From positions 1 to 64,000 of the forward strand of contig NZ_PCOT01000017.1 in NCBI RefSeq assembly GCF_002979415.1: a DNA stretch of 64,000 nucleotides. Direction: 5' to 3'. The notes beneath the pieces are model-generated. The model had not been told where the DNA came from and searched no databases. It saw only the letters and a list, made by a program, of their open reading frames with translations. The stretch is from Microbacterium sp. MYb72 (GTDB lineage: Bacteria; Actinomycetota; Actinomycetes; Actinomycetales; Microbacteriaceae). The translations under genes were made by a program, and so were the position numbers. This document shows positions 25,500 through 35,118 of this stretch, piece by piece (position 1 is the first letter of the stretch; every line of letters begins with the position of its first letter).

Positions 25500-26207
25500 G
25501 TGGCTGGTCGTGGTGTGAGGCGAGCGGTGGCTCGCACGGTGCTCGGTGTCGTTGCTGTGCTGTCGATGATGCTGGTGCCGCAGGTGGCGTCGGCCGGAGT
25601 GCTGCCGGCCGGTCCGGCGGTCGGAGTGCAGGCTCTGGCGGCTCCGGCGAGCGTGCTGGTGCCGCTGGCGGCGTCGGAGAAGGATGTCGATGGCGACACG
25701 ATCCCCGACGTGGTCGAGCGGGAGGTGTGCGGCACGGCGACGTGCGCGGTGGGCACCGAGGATCGGGATGCGGACGGCATCCCGGATTGGACCGAGGTGC
25801 TGTCGTGCGATTCGACGACGTGCGCGAAGGTGACGGCCGACCGTGACAAGGACGGCATCCCCGACTTCGCGGAGCGTCTGGTGTGCGGGACCGACACGTG
25901 TTCGAACTCGAAGGAGGATGCCGACGGCGACCGTATCGGCGACTGGGTCGAGTTCGTGATCTGCGGGACGCGGACGTGCGCGGACGGCAGTGAGGACTTC
26001 GACGGCAACGGCGTCTCGGATGCGGCGGAGCTTGCGGCGTGCGTGGTGCGCATCGATGATCTCGCCATCACGGGCGGGCAGATCGCCTGGGGGCTGATCA
26101 TCCTCGCGGTGGTCCTCCTCGGCGGTGGTGGAGGACTGTGGTGGTGGCGTCGGCGCCGGGCTGCCGCTGAGGTGGCGGATGCCGACTCGACCGAGGCTGT
26201 TCTCTGA
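25500..26207 (+). CDS. Secreted, C-terminally anchored Ca-binding-type repeat protein
   Basis: 235 aa. A signal peptide (about residues 1-32, cleaved after VASA) is followed by five thrombospondin-type-3-like loops: DVDGDTIPD, DRDADGIPD, DRDKDGIPD, DADGDRIGD and DFDGNGVSD, each followed by a Glu. Short Cys pairs (CGTATC, CDSTTC, CGTDTC, CGTRTC) lie between them. A membrane helix (about 188-208) and RRRR end the protein. These loops bind calcium in known families. The gene is coupled to the RHS gene by TGATG, so it probably helps display, fold or anchor the RHS protein at the surface (inference). Confidence 0.82.
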   Translation: MAGRGVRRAVARTVLGVVAVLSMMLVPQVASAGVLPAGPAVGVQALAAPASVLVPLAASEKDVDGDTIPDVVEREVCGTATCAVGTEDRDADGIPDWTEVLSCDSTTCAKVTADRDKDGIPDFAERLVCGTDTCSNSKEDADGDRIGDWVEFVICGTRTCADGSEDFDGNGVSDAAELAACVVRIDDLAITGGQIAWGLIILAVVLLGGGGGLWWWRRRRAAAEVADADSTEAVL

Positions 26208-29200
26208 TGTGGTTCCGTTCGCTGGCCGCCTCGACGGCGGCGGTGCTCGTGCTCGGTGTCGGCGCGGTCGCGCCCGCTCCGATGACCGCGGCCGAGTTGA
26301 TGGAGGCTGCGCGTGATGAGGTGCTGCAGCGTGTCTACGCCGCTGCGGGACTGAACGCGGAGGGGGAGCCGGAGGCGACGGCCACGCCCGAGCCGGAGTC
26401 GACGCCCGCTGTTCCGGGCGGGTTGTCGTCGGTGCCGGTGGCGGGCGCGAAGACCGCAGCCGCGACGGATGCCGACCTGAGCCCCGGTGAGCAGGCGACG
26501 GTGTCGTCCGATGCGCTGGGCGTGGAGGCGGTGTTCTCCGGGCATGAGGTGACGGCGCCGGTGACGCTGAGTCTCACGGAGGCGCCGGCGGAGGCGCAGG
26601 CGCGCCGGTCGGCCGTGGTGGACACCTCCGGGGTCGTGGTGAGCGACCCGGTGGAGATCATCGCCCGCAACGGCGACGGCGACAAGGTCACGTCGTTCCC
26701 CGCGGAACTCATCGACGTCCCCGACGAGGACCCCGAGCACGGCCCGGTGGTCAAGGACGTCATCCCGGGCATCAGCCTCTCGTTCGATGTCGACATGGAC
26801 CGGGTGAAGGATGCCGGTGTGGCGACGTCGACGCTGCGGATCTACACGCGGTCGACGCCGGATGAGGAGTGGACGGAGCTGCCGTCGTACTTCGACGCGA
26901 AGACGAAGACGGTCAAGGGCGAGTCGGATCACCTGTCGCAGTTCGTCGTCATCGGCACCCCGTTCCCCGTTCCCCCTGGCCCGGTGGTCGTTCTCGACCC
27001 GGACAACGACGAGGGCATCGTCACGACTCCGTCGCCGGCGACGGAGTTCCCGTACAACTGGAATCTCGTGCAGGGGCTGAGCGCGTACCTGGCCCTCCAG
27101 TGCAACGCGCAGGTCGTCGTCACCCGCCCGGCAGGGGTTCCGTTCGTGTCCCGCGCGACTCGTGCGGGGGTCGCCGCGGCGGCGAACCCGGTCGCGACGG
27201 TGGGGTTCGGTTTCGCGACGAACCAGGGGCACGCGTGGGGGACGGTGTCGGAAGGCGGCACGATGGGCTTCTCCCGAGGAGGGGCTGCGGACAATGCGCT
27301 GCGGGATTCGTTCCTGACGCACATGCCGACGTACACAGGTCGGCCGGCGAATGCGGAGCCGTCGAACGCGAACTTCCCGTTCTCTCAGTACGCGGGTCTT
27401 CCCGGGGCGTACGCGCACATCGAGACGTTGTTCCTGGACGGCAACTTCGACCGCCCGGTCATCGACAACGGGTTCCCGTCCATCGTCGACGGGGCGTTCC
27501 GGAGCCTGGGCGGGTATCTGGAGGGTGCGGGGTTCGACTGCACCGACCCGGTGGTGGGCGGCTGGCCGTCGCCGCCGTCGCAGGCGGAGCTCGCCCGGTG
27601 GCGGCAGCTCGGCTACCAGAACTACCAGACCTACGGGGCTGACCCGGTGTCGTTCTCGACGGGCAACCTCGTCGAGTCCTTCCCGCTCTTCGACCTCACG
27701 GGCCCCGGCGAGAGCAGCATCGGCGCATCGCTGGTCTACAACTCGCAGGACGGGCGGCTGTCGCGCGTCGGGGCGGGGTGGACGTTCGGGCTGGGAGCTC
27801 GGGCGCAGCGCTTCGACGACGACTCGGTCATGGTCGTGCGCGGTGACGGGGCGTCGTTCGTGTTCGCTCCCGACGGGAACGGGGGATACGAGGGCGAGGA
27901 TGGCCTGGGGCTGACGCTGACCGAGGCCGGCGCCGGGCAGCTGCGGCTGGACAGCGACACGGGTGAGACGTGGGTGTTCGACGCGGCGGATGTCTGGGGC
28001 ATCGGCGAGCTCGTCCGCCATGTCGACCGGCAGGGCAATGCGACGACGCTGACTTATGGTCCGGCGGACCGGAACGTCCACCAGTTCACCCCGCTGACCT
28101 CCATCACGGATGCCGCGGGGCAGACCGTCTCCGCCAGCAGCGACGGCGTCGGACGTGTGACAGGGTTCACGCTCCCGGACGGTCGCACGTGGGGGCTGGC
28201 GTACAACGCGGCGGGCGACCTGACGTCTCTCTCGTACCCGGATGGGACGACCCGGTCGTTCACGTACGACGCGGCGCATCGGATGCTGACCGCTGTCGAC
28301 CCGAACGGCGTCACGTACCTCGTCAACGAGTACGACGACGCGGGTCGTGTGACGAAGCAACTGGATGCGGAGAGCAACGTCCGCACGTTCGAGTACGGCG
28401 ACGGGGAGACCACGTACACCGACAACGAGGGCCAGGACACGGTCTTCGCGTTCGACGACAAGTCCCGCATCACCGGCATCACGAACGCCGCGGGTGAGAC
28501 GGCGAAGTGGACGTTCACGTCCACGGGCGAAGTGAAGTCCCACACCGATGAGGCCGGCCGCACCTGGAGCTACACGTACGACGGCGACGGGAACCTCCTC
28601 ACGGAGACCGATCCGACCGGCGCGATCGTGGAGTACACGTACACCGCCGAGGGCGATGTCGCGACGGTCACCGACCTCGACGGCGACCGCACGGAGACGA
28701 CCGTGTACGACGCGCGGGGTCTGGTGACCGAGGTGCAGCAGGCCGATGGCACGACCGTGCGGTTCGAGTACGACGCGGCGGGTGACCTGACCCGCAGCAT
28801 CCTGCCCTCAGGGTCTGCGACCACGTACGTGTACGACGCCCGGGGCAACCTCGTCACGTCCACGGACCCGCTCGGCCGCGTCACGACGTTCGCCTACGAC
28901 GCGGGCAACAGGCTCACGTCGGTGACCGACCCGGCGGGCGGCGTCACCTCGTTCGCGTGGGATGCTGCTGACCGCCTCACCGCGTCGACGGATGCCGAGG
29001 GCGGGGTCACGGCGTACGCGTATGACGCGAACGGACAGCTCACGTCTGCGACCGACCCGACCGGTGCGGTCACCGCGTATGCGTGGGACTCGACGGCACG
29101 TCTGGTGACGGTCACCGACCCTGAGGGTGGGGAGTCGTCGTTCTCCTACGATGCGGAAGACAACCTCACCGGGACGGTCGACCCGGAGGGCGGGACGACG

Positions 29201-32200
29201 AAGTTCCTTCTCGACGATACGTACCGCACGGTCGGGGTCGTCGACCCCAACGGCGGGGAGTGGAAGAGGACCTACGATCCGACCGGCATCCTGACCGGCT
29301 CGACCGACCCGCTCGGCGCCTCCACGACGTTCGCGGTGGACGATGCCGGCCGTCCCACGACGACGACCGATGCGACCGGCGCCTCCTCGAAGGTGGCGTA
29401 CGACAGTGCGGGCCGAGTGGCGTCGGAGACCGACGCCGCGGGTGGGAAGACGACCTACACGTACGACCTGATGGACCGGGTCACGAAGGTCACCGACCCG
29501 GCCGGCTTCGAGACCACGTACCTGTACGACGTGGACGGGTTCCTCATCGGGATGGTGGACCGCAACGGCAACCCGACGCTGTACGAAGTGGATGCCGCGG
29601 GGCAGGTGCTGACCGAGACGGATGCGACCGGGGCGGTCACGAGCTTCGAGTACGACCCCGCCGGGCGCATCGTCTCCATCACCGATCCCGACGGACGAGT
29701 CACGGGCATCGAGTACGACCGCAACGGCCAGGAGACCGCGATCGTCGCTCCGGGTGGGGCGCGCACGGAGTACGCCTATGACGCGGCGGGGCGGATGCTG
29801 TCGATGACCGACCCGATGGGCGCCACCACGACGTATGCGTATGACAGGGCGTCGCGTGTCGTGTCGGCGACCGACGCGCTCGGCGCGGTGTCGTCGTTCG
29901 CGTACGACAGGGCGGGGCGGCAGACGTCCGTCACAGATCCGCGGGAGGAGACCACGCGTTTCGGGTACGACTCTGCCGGTCAACTCACGAGCGTGATCGA
30001 GGGGTACGCGTCCGGGGAGCCCGTGTCGGCGGACACGAACGTGAAGACCGCGTACGCGTACACGCCGACCGGGCTATTGGAGAGCATCACGAATCCGCTG
30101 GATGCGGTGACGTCGTTCGCGTATGACGCGGCGGGTCGTCCGACGTCGGAGACGGGTCCGACCGGTATCACCACGACGACCGCGTATGACGCGGCGGGGC
30201 GGGTGGCTCGGGTCACGAATCCTGCGGGTCTTGTCGCGGCGTACGCGTATGACGCGCGCAGTGACGTTGCGACCCTGTCGCGGGCGGATGGGGAGGTGTC
30301 GTTCGAGTACGACGGGGAGCAGCAGCCCATCGTGATGGACGACCCGACCGGCACCACCGGGTGGGTGTACGACGAGGTCGGCCGGCTGGTGGAGCAGACG
30401 GACACGCACGGCCAGACCCTGACCTCGACGTATACGGCGGCGGGGTTGCGGGAGTCGTTGACGTATCCGGATGGGGCGACGACGGCGTACACGTTCGATG
30501 CGGCGGGGAACCCGGTGACTCAGTCGACCCCGGATGGGGACCTGGGGTACACGTGGGATGCCGCGAATCGGTTGACCGGTGTGACGCGCCCGAATCAGGT
30601 GACGACGTCTGTCGCGTATGACGTGACGGGTCGGGTCACGCAGGTGCGGCACGAGACCCCGCAGCCCGCGACGGTGGCCCCGCCGGCGGTGGCGCCGGTG
30701 GTGCCGTTGCAGATGACGGCTGAGCAGTGCGCGGCATCCGATTACTACAAGGATCGGGATATCCCCGCGGCGGGTGGGCAGAAGCCGTGTGTGAAGACGT
30801 GGGATTATCTGAACCGTCGTACGCTCCCGGAGCCGGTGTCTCCGGTTCCGGCGGGTGCGTCGTTGCAGTACGACTACGAGTACGACCCGGCGGGGAACGT
30901 CACCGACACGGTCCGCACCATCGACGGCCCCGAGCTGGCCGAGCCGGAGACGCCGGTGACTCCGGAGGTTCCGGCGGGTGAGGTGCCTGCCGTGGAGGCT
31001 CCGGTGGTTCCGACGCCTGCTGCTGTGGTGCCGGAGGTTCTCGAGCATGCGTACACGTATGACCGGGTCGGGAGGCTGTCGTCGTCGACGGCGTCGGATG
31101 GGGAGGTCAACGAGTACGGGTATGACCCGGCCGGCAACCGCACCCGTGTGACCACCTCCGGCACTCCCGCGGGGGAGTCGGAGCTGGTGGCGCAGTTCAA
31201 CGCGGCGGGGCAGCTCACCGGCACCACCACGACCGGTGCTGGTGCAGGGTCTGCGTCGTATGCGTTCGACGGGGCGGGGAACCGGTCGTCGCAGACCGTG
31301 AACGGCCAGTCGACCTCGTTCTCCCACGACCCCGCCGGACGCCTCCTCGGCACCCAGGCGGATGGGCGGTCGACGTCGTACGCGTATGACGGTCTCGACC
31401 GGCGTGTGACGACGGCAGAGCAAACCGAGTTCGGGACGAACACGACCGGCACGGTCTGGGACGGGTTCGACCCCGCCGCGACGTCTAGTGACCTGCACGG
31501 GGCCACCGACTTGTTCCGTGACCCGTATGGTGCGGTCGCGTTCCAGGACGGCCCGTACGGGAACGAGTGGGTTCTCGGTGACCAGCGCAACGCGACCGCG
31601 ACCGCGGGAGCGGACGGCGCCATCACAGACCTCGTCGACTACGCCGACTTCGGCGGTGCGGACTACGAATCCACAGGATGGTCCAGCTTGGTCGGCAACG
31701 ACCAGCAACCCGGTGACCCCACCCTCGGACTCGACAACTACTACGCCCGCGACTACGACACCACCACAGGCACGTGGGTCCAACCCGACGAATGGCGGGG
31801 CCTGCTTCAGCGGCCTCAGTCCTTGAATCGGTACGCGTACATCGAGAACACCCCCGTCGCCTTCAGTGACCACCTCGGGTACGTCATCAAAGCCATGGCG
31901 ATGTCGGACGGAGGCAGATCCGTCACGGCCAAGGTCGTCGGCAAGGCGCTGGCGAAGACCGTGATCGCGAGGACCGGAACCACGTTGAACCAGGACACCG
32001 CGAGAAACGCGGGTTCCAAGTTCATGAAGTCGCTACCGAAGCAAGGCGTGAAGTCGCCGTTGACGCGATCTCGATCGCTGCTTTCCGCCGTACATCGGAC
32101 GGGCATTGCCGACAAATGCTCAGAGTTTGAACCGATCTGTAAGCGCCCGGGTGGGCGCGAAAGCGTCTACTGCTCTGACAACATTCTCGGGACGATTGCG

Positions 32201-32662
32201 CCGGCGACCTGCACGATGGACTACCGGCTGTCAACGCTGATGTCGAAGGCCGTCGACATCCTTATCCTGGCGATTCCGGTCGGAGGGCCTGCTGTTCGAG
32301 CAATCAAATTTCTTATCGAAAAACTAATTGCAAGGCTTGTTGCGAAGAAGGTCACCCAGACCGTAGGACAACTAATTGTATTTGCAACAAAGTCAGAAGC
32401 TCGAGCAGGTATCGAGGGTGCCGCCGCGGCCGCTGTAAACAAATTCTTTAGAGGTGCAACAAGCAAGAGTACAAACTTTTCGGCTCAGGAGCTCGCTGGA
32501 GGTGGCTATCAACTGAAGTTCTTTTCGCCTGCCAACAACGCGGGCTATGGTAAATGGTATATACAAGAAGTTGACGCGCTTGGTAATGTCTTGCGATGGT
32601 ACAAGGACACTGTTGGGCCCAAGGGCCTGATTGAGAGGAAGTGGTTGGCGGGTGGGCCCTAG
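26207..32662 (+). CDS. Secreted RHS/YD-repeat polymorphic toxin
   Basis: 2151 aa. Order: signal-like N-terminus (1-30); Ala/Pro linker; beta domain (about 75-250); degenerate amidase_3-like domain (about 259-445); RHS entry segment (about 477-600); dozens of YD repeats of the YDAAGRV...TDPxG type (about 600-1830) interrupted by Pro/Val-rich linkers; RHS core ending in YYARDYDTTTGTWVQPDEW and LNRYAYIENTPVAFSDHLGY (about 1841-1894); variable tip 1895-2151. RHS proteins form a shell around a released C-terminal toxin. The tip is visibly A+T-richer than the core, holds a hydrophobic segment and ends KDTVGPKGLIERKWLAGGP; I cannot assign its activity. The Sec-type N-terminus argues against type VI delivery. 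Confidence 0.93.
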   Translation: MWFRSLAASTAAVLVLGVGAVAPAPMTAAELMEAARDEVLQRVYAAAGLNAEGEPEATATPEPESTPAVPGGLSSVPVAGAKTAAATDADLSPGEQATVSSDALGVEAVFSGHEVTAPVTLSLTEAPAEAQARRSAVVDTSGVVVSDPVEIIARNGDGDKVTSFPAELIDVPDEDPEHGPVVKDVIPGISLSFDVDMDRVKDAGVATSTLRIYTRSTPDEEWTELPSYFDAKTKTVKGESDHLSQFVVIGTPFPVPPGPVVVLDPDNDEGIVTTPSPATEFPYNWNLVQGLSAYLALQCNAQVVVTRPAGVPFVSRATRAGVAAAANPVATVGFGFATNQGHAWGTVSEGGTMGFSRGGAADNALRDSFLTHMPTYTGRPANAEPSNANFPFSQYAGLPGAYAHIETLFLDGNFDRPVIDNGFPSIVDGAFRSLGGYLEGAGFDCTDPVVGGWPSPPSQAELARWRQLGYQNYQTYGADPVSFSTGNLVESFPLFDLTGPGESSIGASLVYNSQDGRLSRVGAGWTFGLGARAQRFDDDSVMVVRGDGASFVFAPDGNGGYEGEDGLGLTLTEAGAGQLRLDSDTGETWVFDAADVWGIGELVRHVDRQGNATTLTYGPADRNVHQFTPLTSITDAAGQTVSASSDGVGRVTGFTLPDGRTWGLAYNAAGDLTSLSYPDGTTRSFTYDAAHRMLTAVDPNGVTYLVNEYDDAGRVTKQLDAESNVRTFEYGDGETTYTDNEGQDTVFAFDDKSRITGITNAAGETAKWTFTSTGEVKSHTDEAGRTWSYTYDGDGNLLTETDPTGAIVEYTYTAEGDVATVTDLDGDRTETTVYDARGLVTEVQQADGTTVRFEYDAAGDLTRSILPSGSATTYVYDARGNLVTSTDPLGRVTTFAYDAGNRLTSVTDPAGGVTSFAWDAADRLTASTDAEGGVTAYAYDANGQLTSATDPTGAVTAYAWDSTARLVTVTDPEGGESSFSYDAEDNLTGTVDPEGGTTKFLLDDTYRTVGVVDPNGGEWKRTYDPTGILTGSTDPLGASTTFAVDDAGRPTTTTDATGASSKVAYDSAGRVASETDAAGGKTTYTYDLMDRVTKVTDPAGFETTYLYDVDGFLIGMVDRNGNPTLYEVDAAGQVLTETDATGAVTSFEYDPAGRIVSITDPDGRVTGIEYDRNGQETAIVAPGGARTEYAYDAAGRMLSMTDPMGATTTYAYDRASRVVSATDALGAVSSFAYDRAGRQTSVTDPREETTRFGYDSAGQLTSVIEGYASGEPVSADTNVKTAYAYTPTGLLESITNPLDAVTSFAYDAAGRPTSETGPTGITTTTAYDAAGRVARVTNPAGLVAAYAYDARSDVATLSRADGEVSFEYDGEQQPIVMDDPTGTTGWVYDEVGRLVEQTDTHGQTLTSTYTAAGLRESLTYPDGATTAYTFDAAGNPVTQSTPDGDLGYTWDAANRLTGVTRPNQVTTSVAYDVTGRVTQVRHETPQPATVAPPAVAPVVPLQMTAEQCAASDYYKDRDIPAAGGQKPCVKTWDYLNRRTLPEPVSPVPAGASLQYDYEYDPAGNVTDTVRTIDGPELAEPETPVTPEVPAGEVPAVEAPVVPTPAAVVPEVLEHAYTYDRVGRLSSSTASDGEVNEYGYDPAGNRTRVTTSGTPAGESELVAQFNAAGQLTGTTTTGAGAGSASYAFDGAGNRSSQTVNGQSTSFSHDPAGRLLGTQADGRSTSYAYDGLDRRVTTAEQTEFGTNTTGTVWDGFDPAATSSDLHGATDLFRDPYGAVAFQDGPYGNEWVLGDQRNATATAGADGAITDLVDYADFGGADYESTGWSSLVGNDQQPGDPTLGLDNYYARDYDTTTGTWVQPDEWRGLLQRPQSLNRYAYIENTPVAFSDHLGYVIKAMAMSDGGRSVTAKVVGKALAKTVIARTGTTLNQDTARNAGSKFMKSLPKQGVKSPLTRSRSLLSAVHRTGIADKCSEFEPICKRPGGRESVYCSDNILGTIAPATCTMDYRLSTLMSKAVDILILAIPVGGPAVRAIKFLIEKLIARLVAKKVTQTVGQLIVFATKSEARAGIEGAAAAAVNKFFRGATSKSTNFSAQELAGGGYQLKFFSPANNAGYGKWYIQEVDALGNVLRWYKDTVGPKGLIERKWLAGGP

Positions 32663-33059
32663 TCAGGAATACAACCTTGAGGAATCGATGAGACGTCTCG
32701 CGGAGGGGGAGCTCAGTGAACTGTCGGCGCTTGACAGCGCCGGTGCCGAGGAAATTAAGGCGTGGGCTGACACACTTGCTCAACCGCTCACAGTTGGCCG
32801 CACTGCGGTCTCACGCGTGCTCCGACTGATGCTTGCGGGTGACGTCAGTCCGGAGGCGGTTCAGTCGTGGGCGTCAATGATGCGCTGGGGAGCAATGCGT
32901 CGCCCTTCGGGTCTTATCGCGGTGGAAGTCGACTATGAACGTTCTTTTGAGGACAAGATCATTGATGTCCTCGCGAGACTTGACGAAATAGGTGACCTCG
33001 TTGACGGAGAAATCAGTGCCGATGAAGGAAAAGACATGTTGAGGCTGATGAGCGAGTAG
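32652..33059 (+). CDS. Candidate immunity protein for the RHS tip
   Basis: 135 aa from GTG 32652, overlapping the RHS stop by 11 bases; ATG 32688 is an alternative. It is soluble and largely helical (MRRLAEGELSELSAL, then AVSRVLRLMLAGDVSPEAVQSWA) and ends DEGKDMLRLMSE. Its position directly after the tip, the overlapping start and the similar base composition are the classic signs of cognate immunity. I do not recognise a named Imm family. Confidence 0.7.
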   Translation: MGPSQEYNLEESMRRLAEGELSELSALDSAGAEEIKAWADTLAQPLTVGRTAVSRVLRLMLAGDVSPEAVQSWASMMRWGAMRRPSGLIAVEVDYERSFEDKIIDVLARLDEIGDLVDGEISADEGKDMLRLMSE

Positions 33060-33145
33060 ACTTTAGCATTCTCTGAGGAGCTACCCGTCGGAGGCGCTGT
33101 CGAGATTGAAAGGCGACTGCGGAAGAATGCGCAGACAAGGTTCAA

Positions 33146-33628
33146 ATGTTCCTCCCTCACCTATCCGGATGCGGCGACGAGGCGGGGAACCCGGTGACTC
33201 AGACCACACCCGAGGGGGATCTCGGGTACACGTGGGATGCCGCGAATCGGTTGACGGGTGTGACGCGCCCGAATCAGGTGACGACGTCTGTCGCGTATGA
33301 CCTTCGAGGGGCTTGTGGTGTGTGGGCGAATGCCGGGGGCGGAGGCAACGGGATCAGGGGACAAGGCTGGGGCACCTCAACAGGTGCAGCAGTGACGATT
33401 GGCAATACAATTTACGGCGGACATGACATAGACGTCCTGCTGAGCAAGAAGCCGGACCTGCTTGCTCACGAAACCAATCACACCTGGCAATGGGCGCGAG
33501 GCGGAGGCAATTTGGGTTTTCTCGTGCCATGGCTTATTGGTGGAGGAGCTAATGCATGTAATGCGCTGGAACAAGAAGCGGGAGTTAAGGGGGCAAGCTA
33601 TGCCGAACATGTTGATGATTGTCGCTAG
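33146..33628 (+). pseudogene. Orphan RHS C-terminal tip with HExxH motif
   Basis: 160-codon open frame without its own secretion or core region. Residues about 13-52 copy an RHS core segment (GDLGYTWDAANRLTGVTRPN) from the main gene. After it comes a new tip: GNTIYGGHDIDVLL, then LLAHETNHTWQW, an HExxH zinc-metallopeptidase-type motif, then a Cys-containing end. Such displaced tips are left when a new tip is swapped into an RHS gene and can be recaptured by recombination through the shared core. It probably has no proper start and is silent as it stands. Confidence 0.75.
33162..33302 (+). repeat. Copy of RHS core DNA fused to the orphan tip
   Basis: Bases 33179-33302 match 30505-30628 of the RHS gene closely and in the same reading frame; 33162-33178 match 30465-30481, with about 23 bp of the original deleted between the two blocks. 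Identity stops abruptly after GTCGCGTATGAC, where the orphan tip begins. This is the homology expected at a tip-exchange junction. Confidence 0.9.
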
Positions 33629-34070
33629 CAGATCGGTTCCGTATAGGTCTTTTGCGCTCTCGTTAAGTCTTGTCGCTATCGCCGTCCTGCTCACAGGATG
33701 CGATCGCGCAAGAGAGGCGGAGTTTTCAGTTCTGAAAGACGGAGAGGACATTCGCATCGTTGCATGCGAGAACGTCTCGATGACAGGCTTGGCGTTGGGC
33801 GCCAGCTCCGGAGATGGGTCGACTAGTCGGACTGCATGGGAAATTGATGGTGATCTACAGATCACCGCCGGACAGAAATTTGAGGTCTTCCGCGTGCCAG
33901 TAGGAATGACGGAAACGAAGCTCTTCCCCGAGAACCTGGAGAACTCGAAGAGCCTGGTCGTCTTTATTTATGGTGATCCGGATGGTGTGAGTACATATGA
34001 TCTCGCGGATGCTAAGGAGAACTACTGGATCCGTTGGGATGGAAGCACCGGGTTGGCTCCATGTCCGTAG
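33600..34070 (+). CDS. Lipoprotein, candidate immunity protein
   Basis: 156 aa. A signal peptide with a lipobox (VLLTGC, Cys about residue 32) is followed by about 120 extracytoplasmic residues including DIRIVACENV and a C-terminal Pro-Cys-Pro. It starts inside the end of the orphan tip and has the plan of the lipoprotein at 35119 (lipobox, early Cys, Trp-Glu core), so the two look like paralogues. As it follows an orphan toxin tip, it may be that tip's immunity protein, acting outside the membrane (inference). Base composition is A+T-richer than the chromosome. Confidence 0.7.
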   Translation: MPNMLMIVASRSVPYRSFALSLSLVAIAVLLTGCDRAREAEFSVLKDGEDIRIVACENVSMTGLALGASSGDGSTSRTAWEIDGDLQITAGQKFEVFRVPVGMTETKLFPENLENSKSLVVFIYGDPDGVSTYDLADAKENYWIRWDGSTGLAPCP

Positions 34071-34124
34071 AAAGGAGATCTGCCTGAATGAAGAGGCGGA
34101 CAGCCCTAGCGAGTTGATCAGATT

Positions 34125-34565
34125 ATGCAAATCGAAGGCCCACTAAGTCGACGACAGCTATTTTGGCGCGTGATCTTGCTCTTTGGCGCATCGCTTGTTG
34201 TTGCTGTCGGATCCACAATTGTTAGAGAGATCATCTTTTTCGAACCTTCAAGGATCATCGCCCGAGGTGAGGTTACAATCCTGCGTCAGCTGGTGGAGTG
34301 TGGTGTGATCTTGCTTGGGGGGATCATTGCATCTCTAGTGATTCTCGTGCAGGCGAGAAAGGTTCGGCGTCTTTCTTGGCGACGTGCACTGTTTGCATCA
34401 TCGATTGCAAACCTTGTTGCGGTGCCCGTAGGATTCGTTTTTCTCTCCCTCGTTTGGTGGCGATACCTGGATGCCGCCATCTGGACGCTCTTGCTGGGGC
34501 TTGGTGGGACGATCTTGCATGCTGCCGCGCTTAGATGTTTCAACCAGGCCTCCCGCCGAAGTTAG
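34125..34565 (+). CDS. Small membrane protein
   Basis: 146 aa with four predicted helices (about 13-33, 55-75, 90-112 and 116-137) and basic loops (ARKVRRLSWRRA). No family is recognised. It lies in the A+T-rich immunity array. A membrane immunity protein against a toxin acting at the cell envelope is possible but unproven. Confidence 0.6.
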   Translation: MQIEGPLSRRQLFWRVILLFGASLVVAVGSTIVREIIFFEPSRIIARGEVTILRQLVECGVILLGGIIASLVILVQARKVRRLSWRRALFASSIANLVAVPVGFVFLSLVWWRYLDAAIWTLLLGLGGTILHAAALRCFNQASRRS

Positions 34566-34577
34566 AAGGTGATCGCA

Positions 34578-34931
34578 ATGAAGAGCGACACGCAGCGCGC
34601 GATTATGCAATTAATAGATTCGGTTCCGCAATTGAATCCGATTCTTCGTGAGAGTGAGATCGACAATGACGAGATCTTGCCGCACTTGGTGCTTTCGGAT
34701 GTCATTAGATGGATGACGAACCATCGCGCAGACGAACATGAAGCGTGTGTCACTGTCATTCGCTGGATGGAAGAATCGTATGCCGCTGGCTCGGAGTCTG
34801 TTCAAGAACTCGTCGTCGTGAGCGGTGTCGAAATGATCCCAGACCCAGGGTTTCCCGGATCCGAGTTTCGTGGCTGGTTGCGCGGACCATTGCGGGCAGC
34901 CGATCCCTGGCTGCGTGATTCACGTGGATGA
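34578..34931 (+). CDS. Small soluble protein, candidate immunity
   Basis: 117 aa. It is helical with VIRWMEESYAAGSESVQELVVVSGVE (about 60-85, shown in part as VIRWMEESYAAGSESVQEL), a pattern seen in DUF7674-type immunity-like proteins. ATG 34578 is chosen for AGAAGG nine bases upstream; the frame also opens at 34569. The gene lies between a membrane-protein gene and a DUF2510 fragment. Confidence 0.6.
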   Translation: MKSDTQRAIMQLIDSVPQLNPILRESEIDNDEILPHLVLSDVIRWMTNHRADEHEACVTVIRWMEESYAAGSESVQELVVVSGVEMIPDPGFPGSEFRGWLRGPLRAADPWLRDSRG

Positions 34932-35082
34932 AAGTGTGAAGAGGCTGAGCGGACCCCCTGTGGCGGGGTGGTATCCGGCGCCGGACGGATCGGCGGCGGT
35001 TTGGTGGTGGGACGGATGGCCTGGCGACATCCTGGATGTTCGGACAAGCGAAAGGCGGAGGCGGGTGCCTCAATCCGATTGA
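34924..35082 (+). pseudogene. Fragment of a DUF2510 protein
   Basis: The frame encodes GPPVAGWYPAPDGSAAVWWW followed by DGWPG, an unmistakable DUF2510 core. There is then a short tail, with no membrane part and no good start. The intact relative at 37300 has DUF2510 plus membrane helices, so this is probably a truncated copy. Confidence 0.55.
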
Positions 35083-35118
35083 ATGGGCCGCTGGTCCTGG
35101 CGGCAACTATGAGGTGAT

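Noticed and set aside
25337..28543. 1068-codon minus-strand frame, and others at 28808-29983 and 30074-31873, opposite the RHS gene
   Set aside because: They are shadows of the repetitive YD-repeat coding sequence, with Arg-rich translations and no motifs.
26207..32662. Type VI secretion effector
   Set aside because: The protein begins with a Sec-type signal and lacks PAAR or VgrG parts, and the organism looks Gram-positive.
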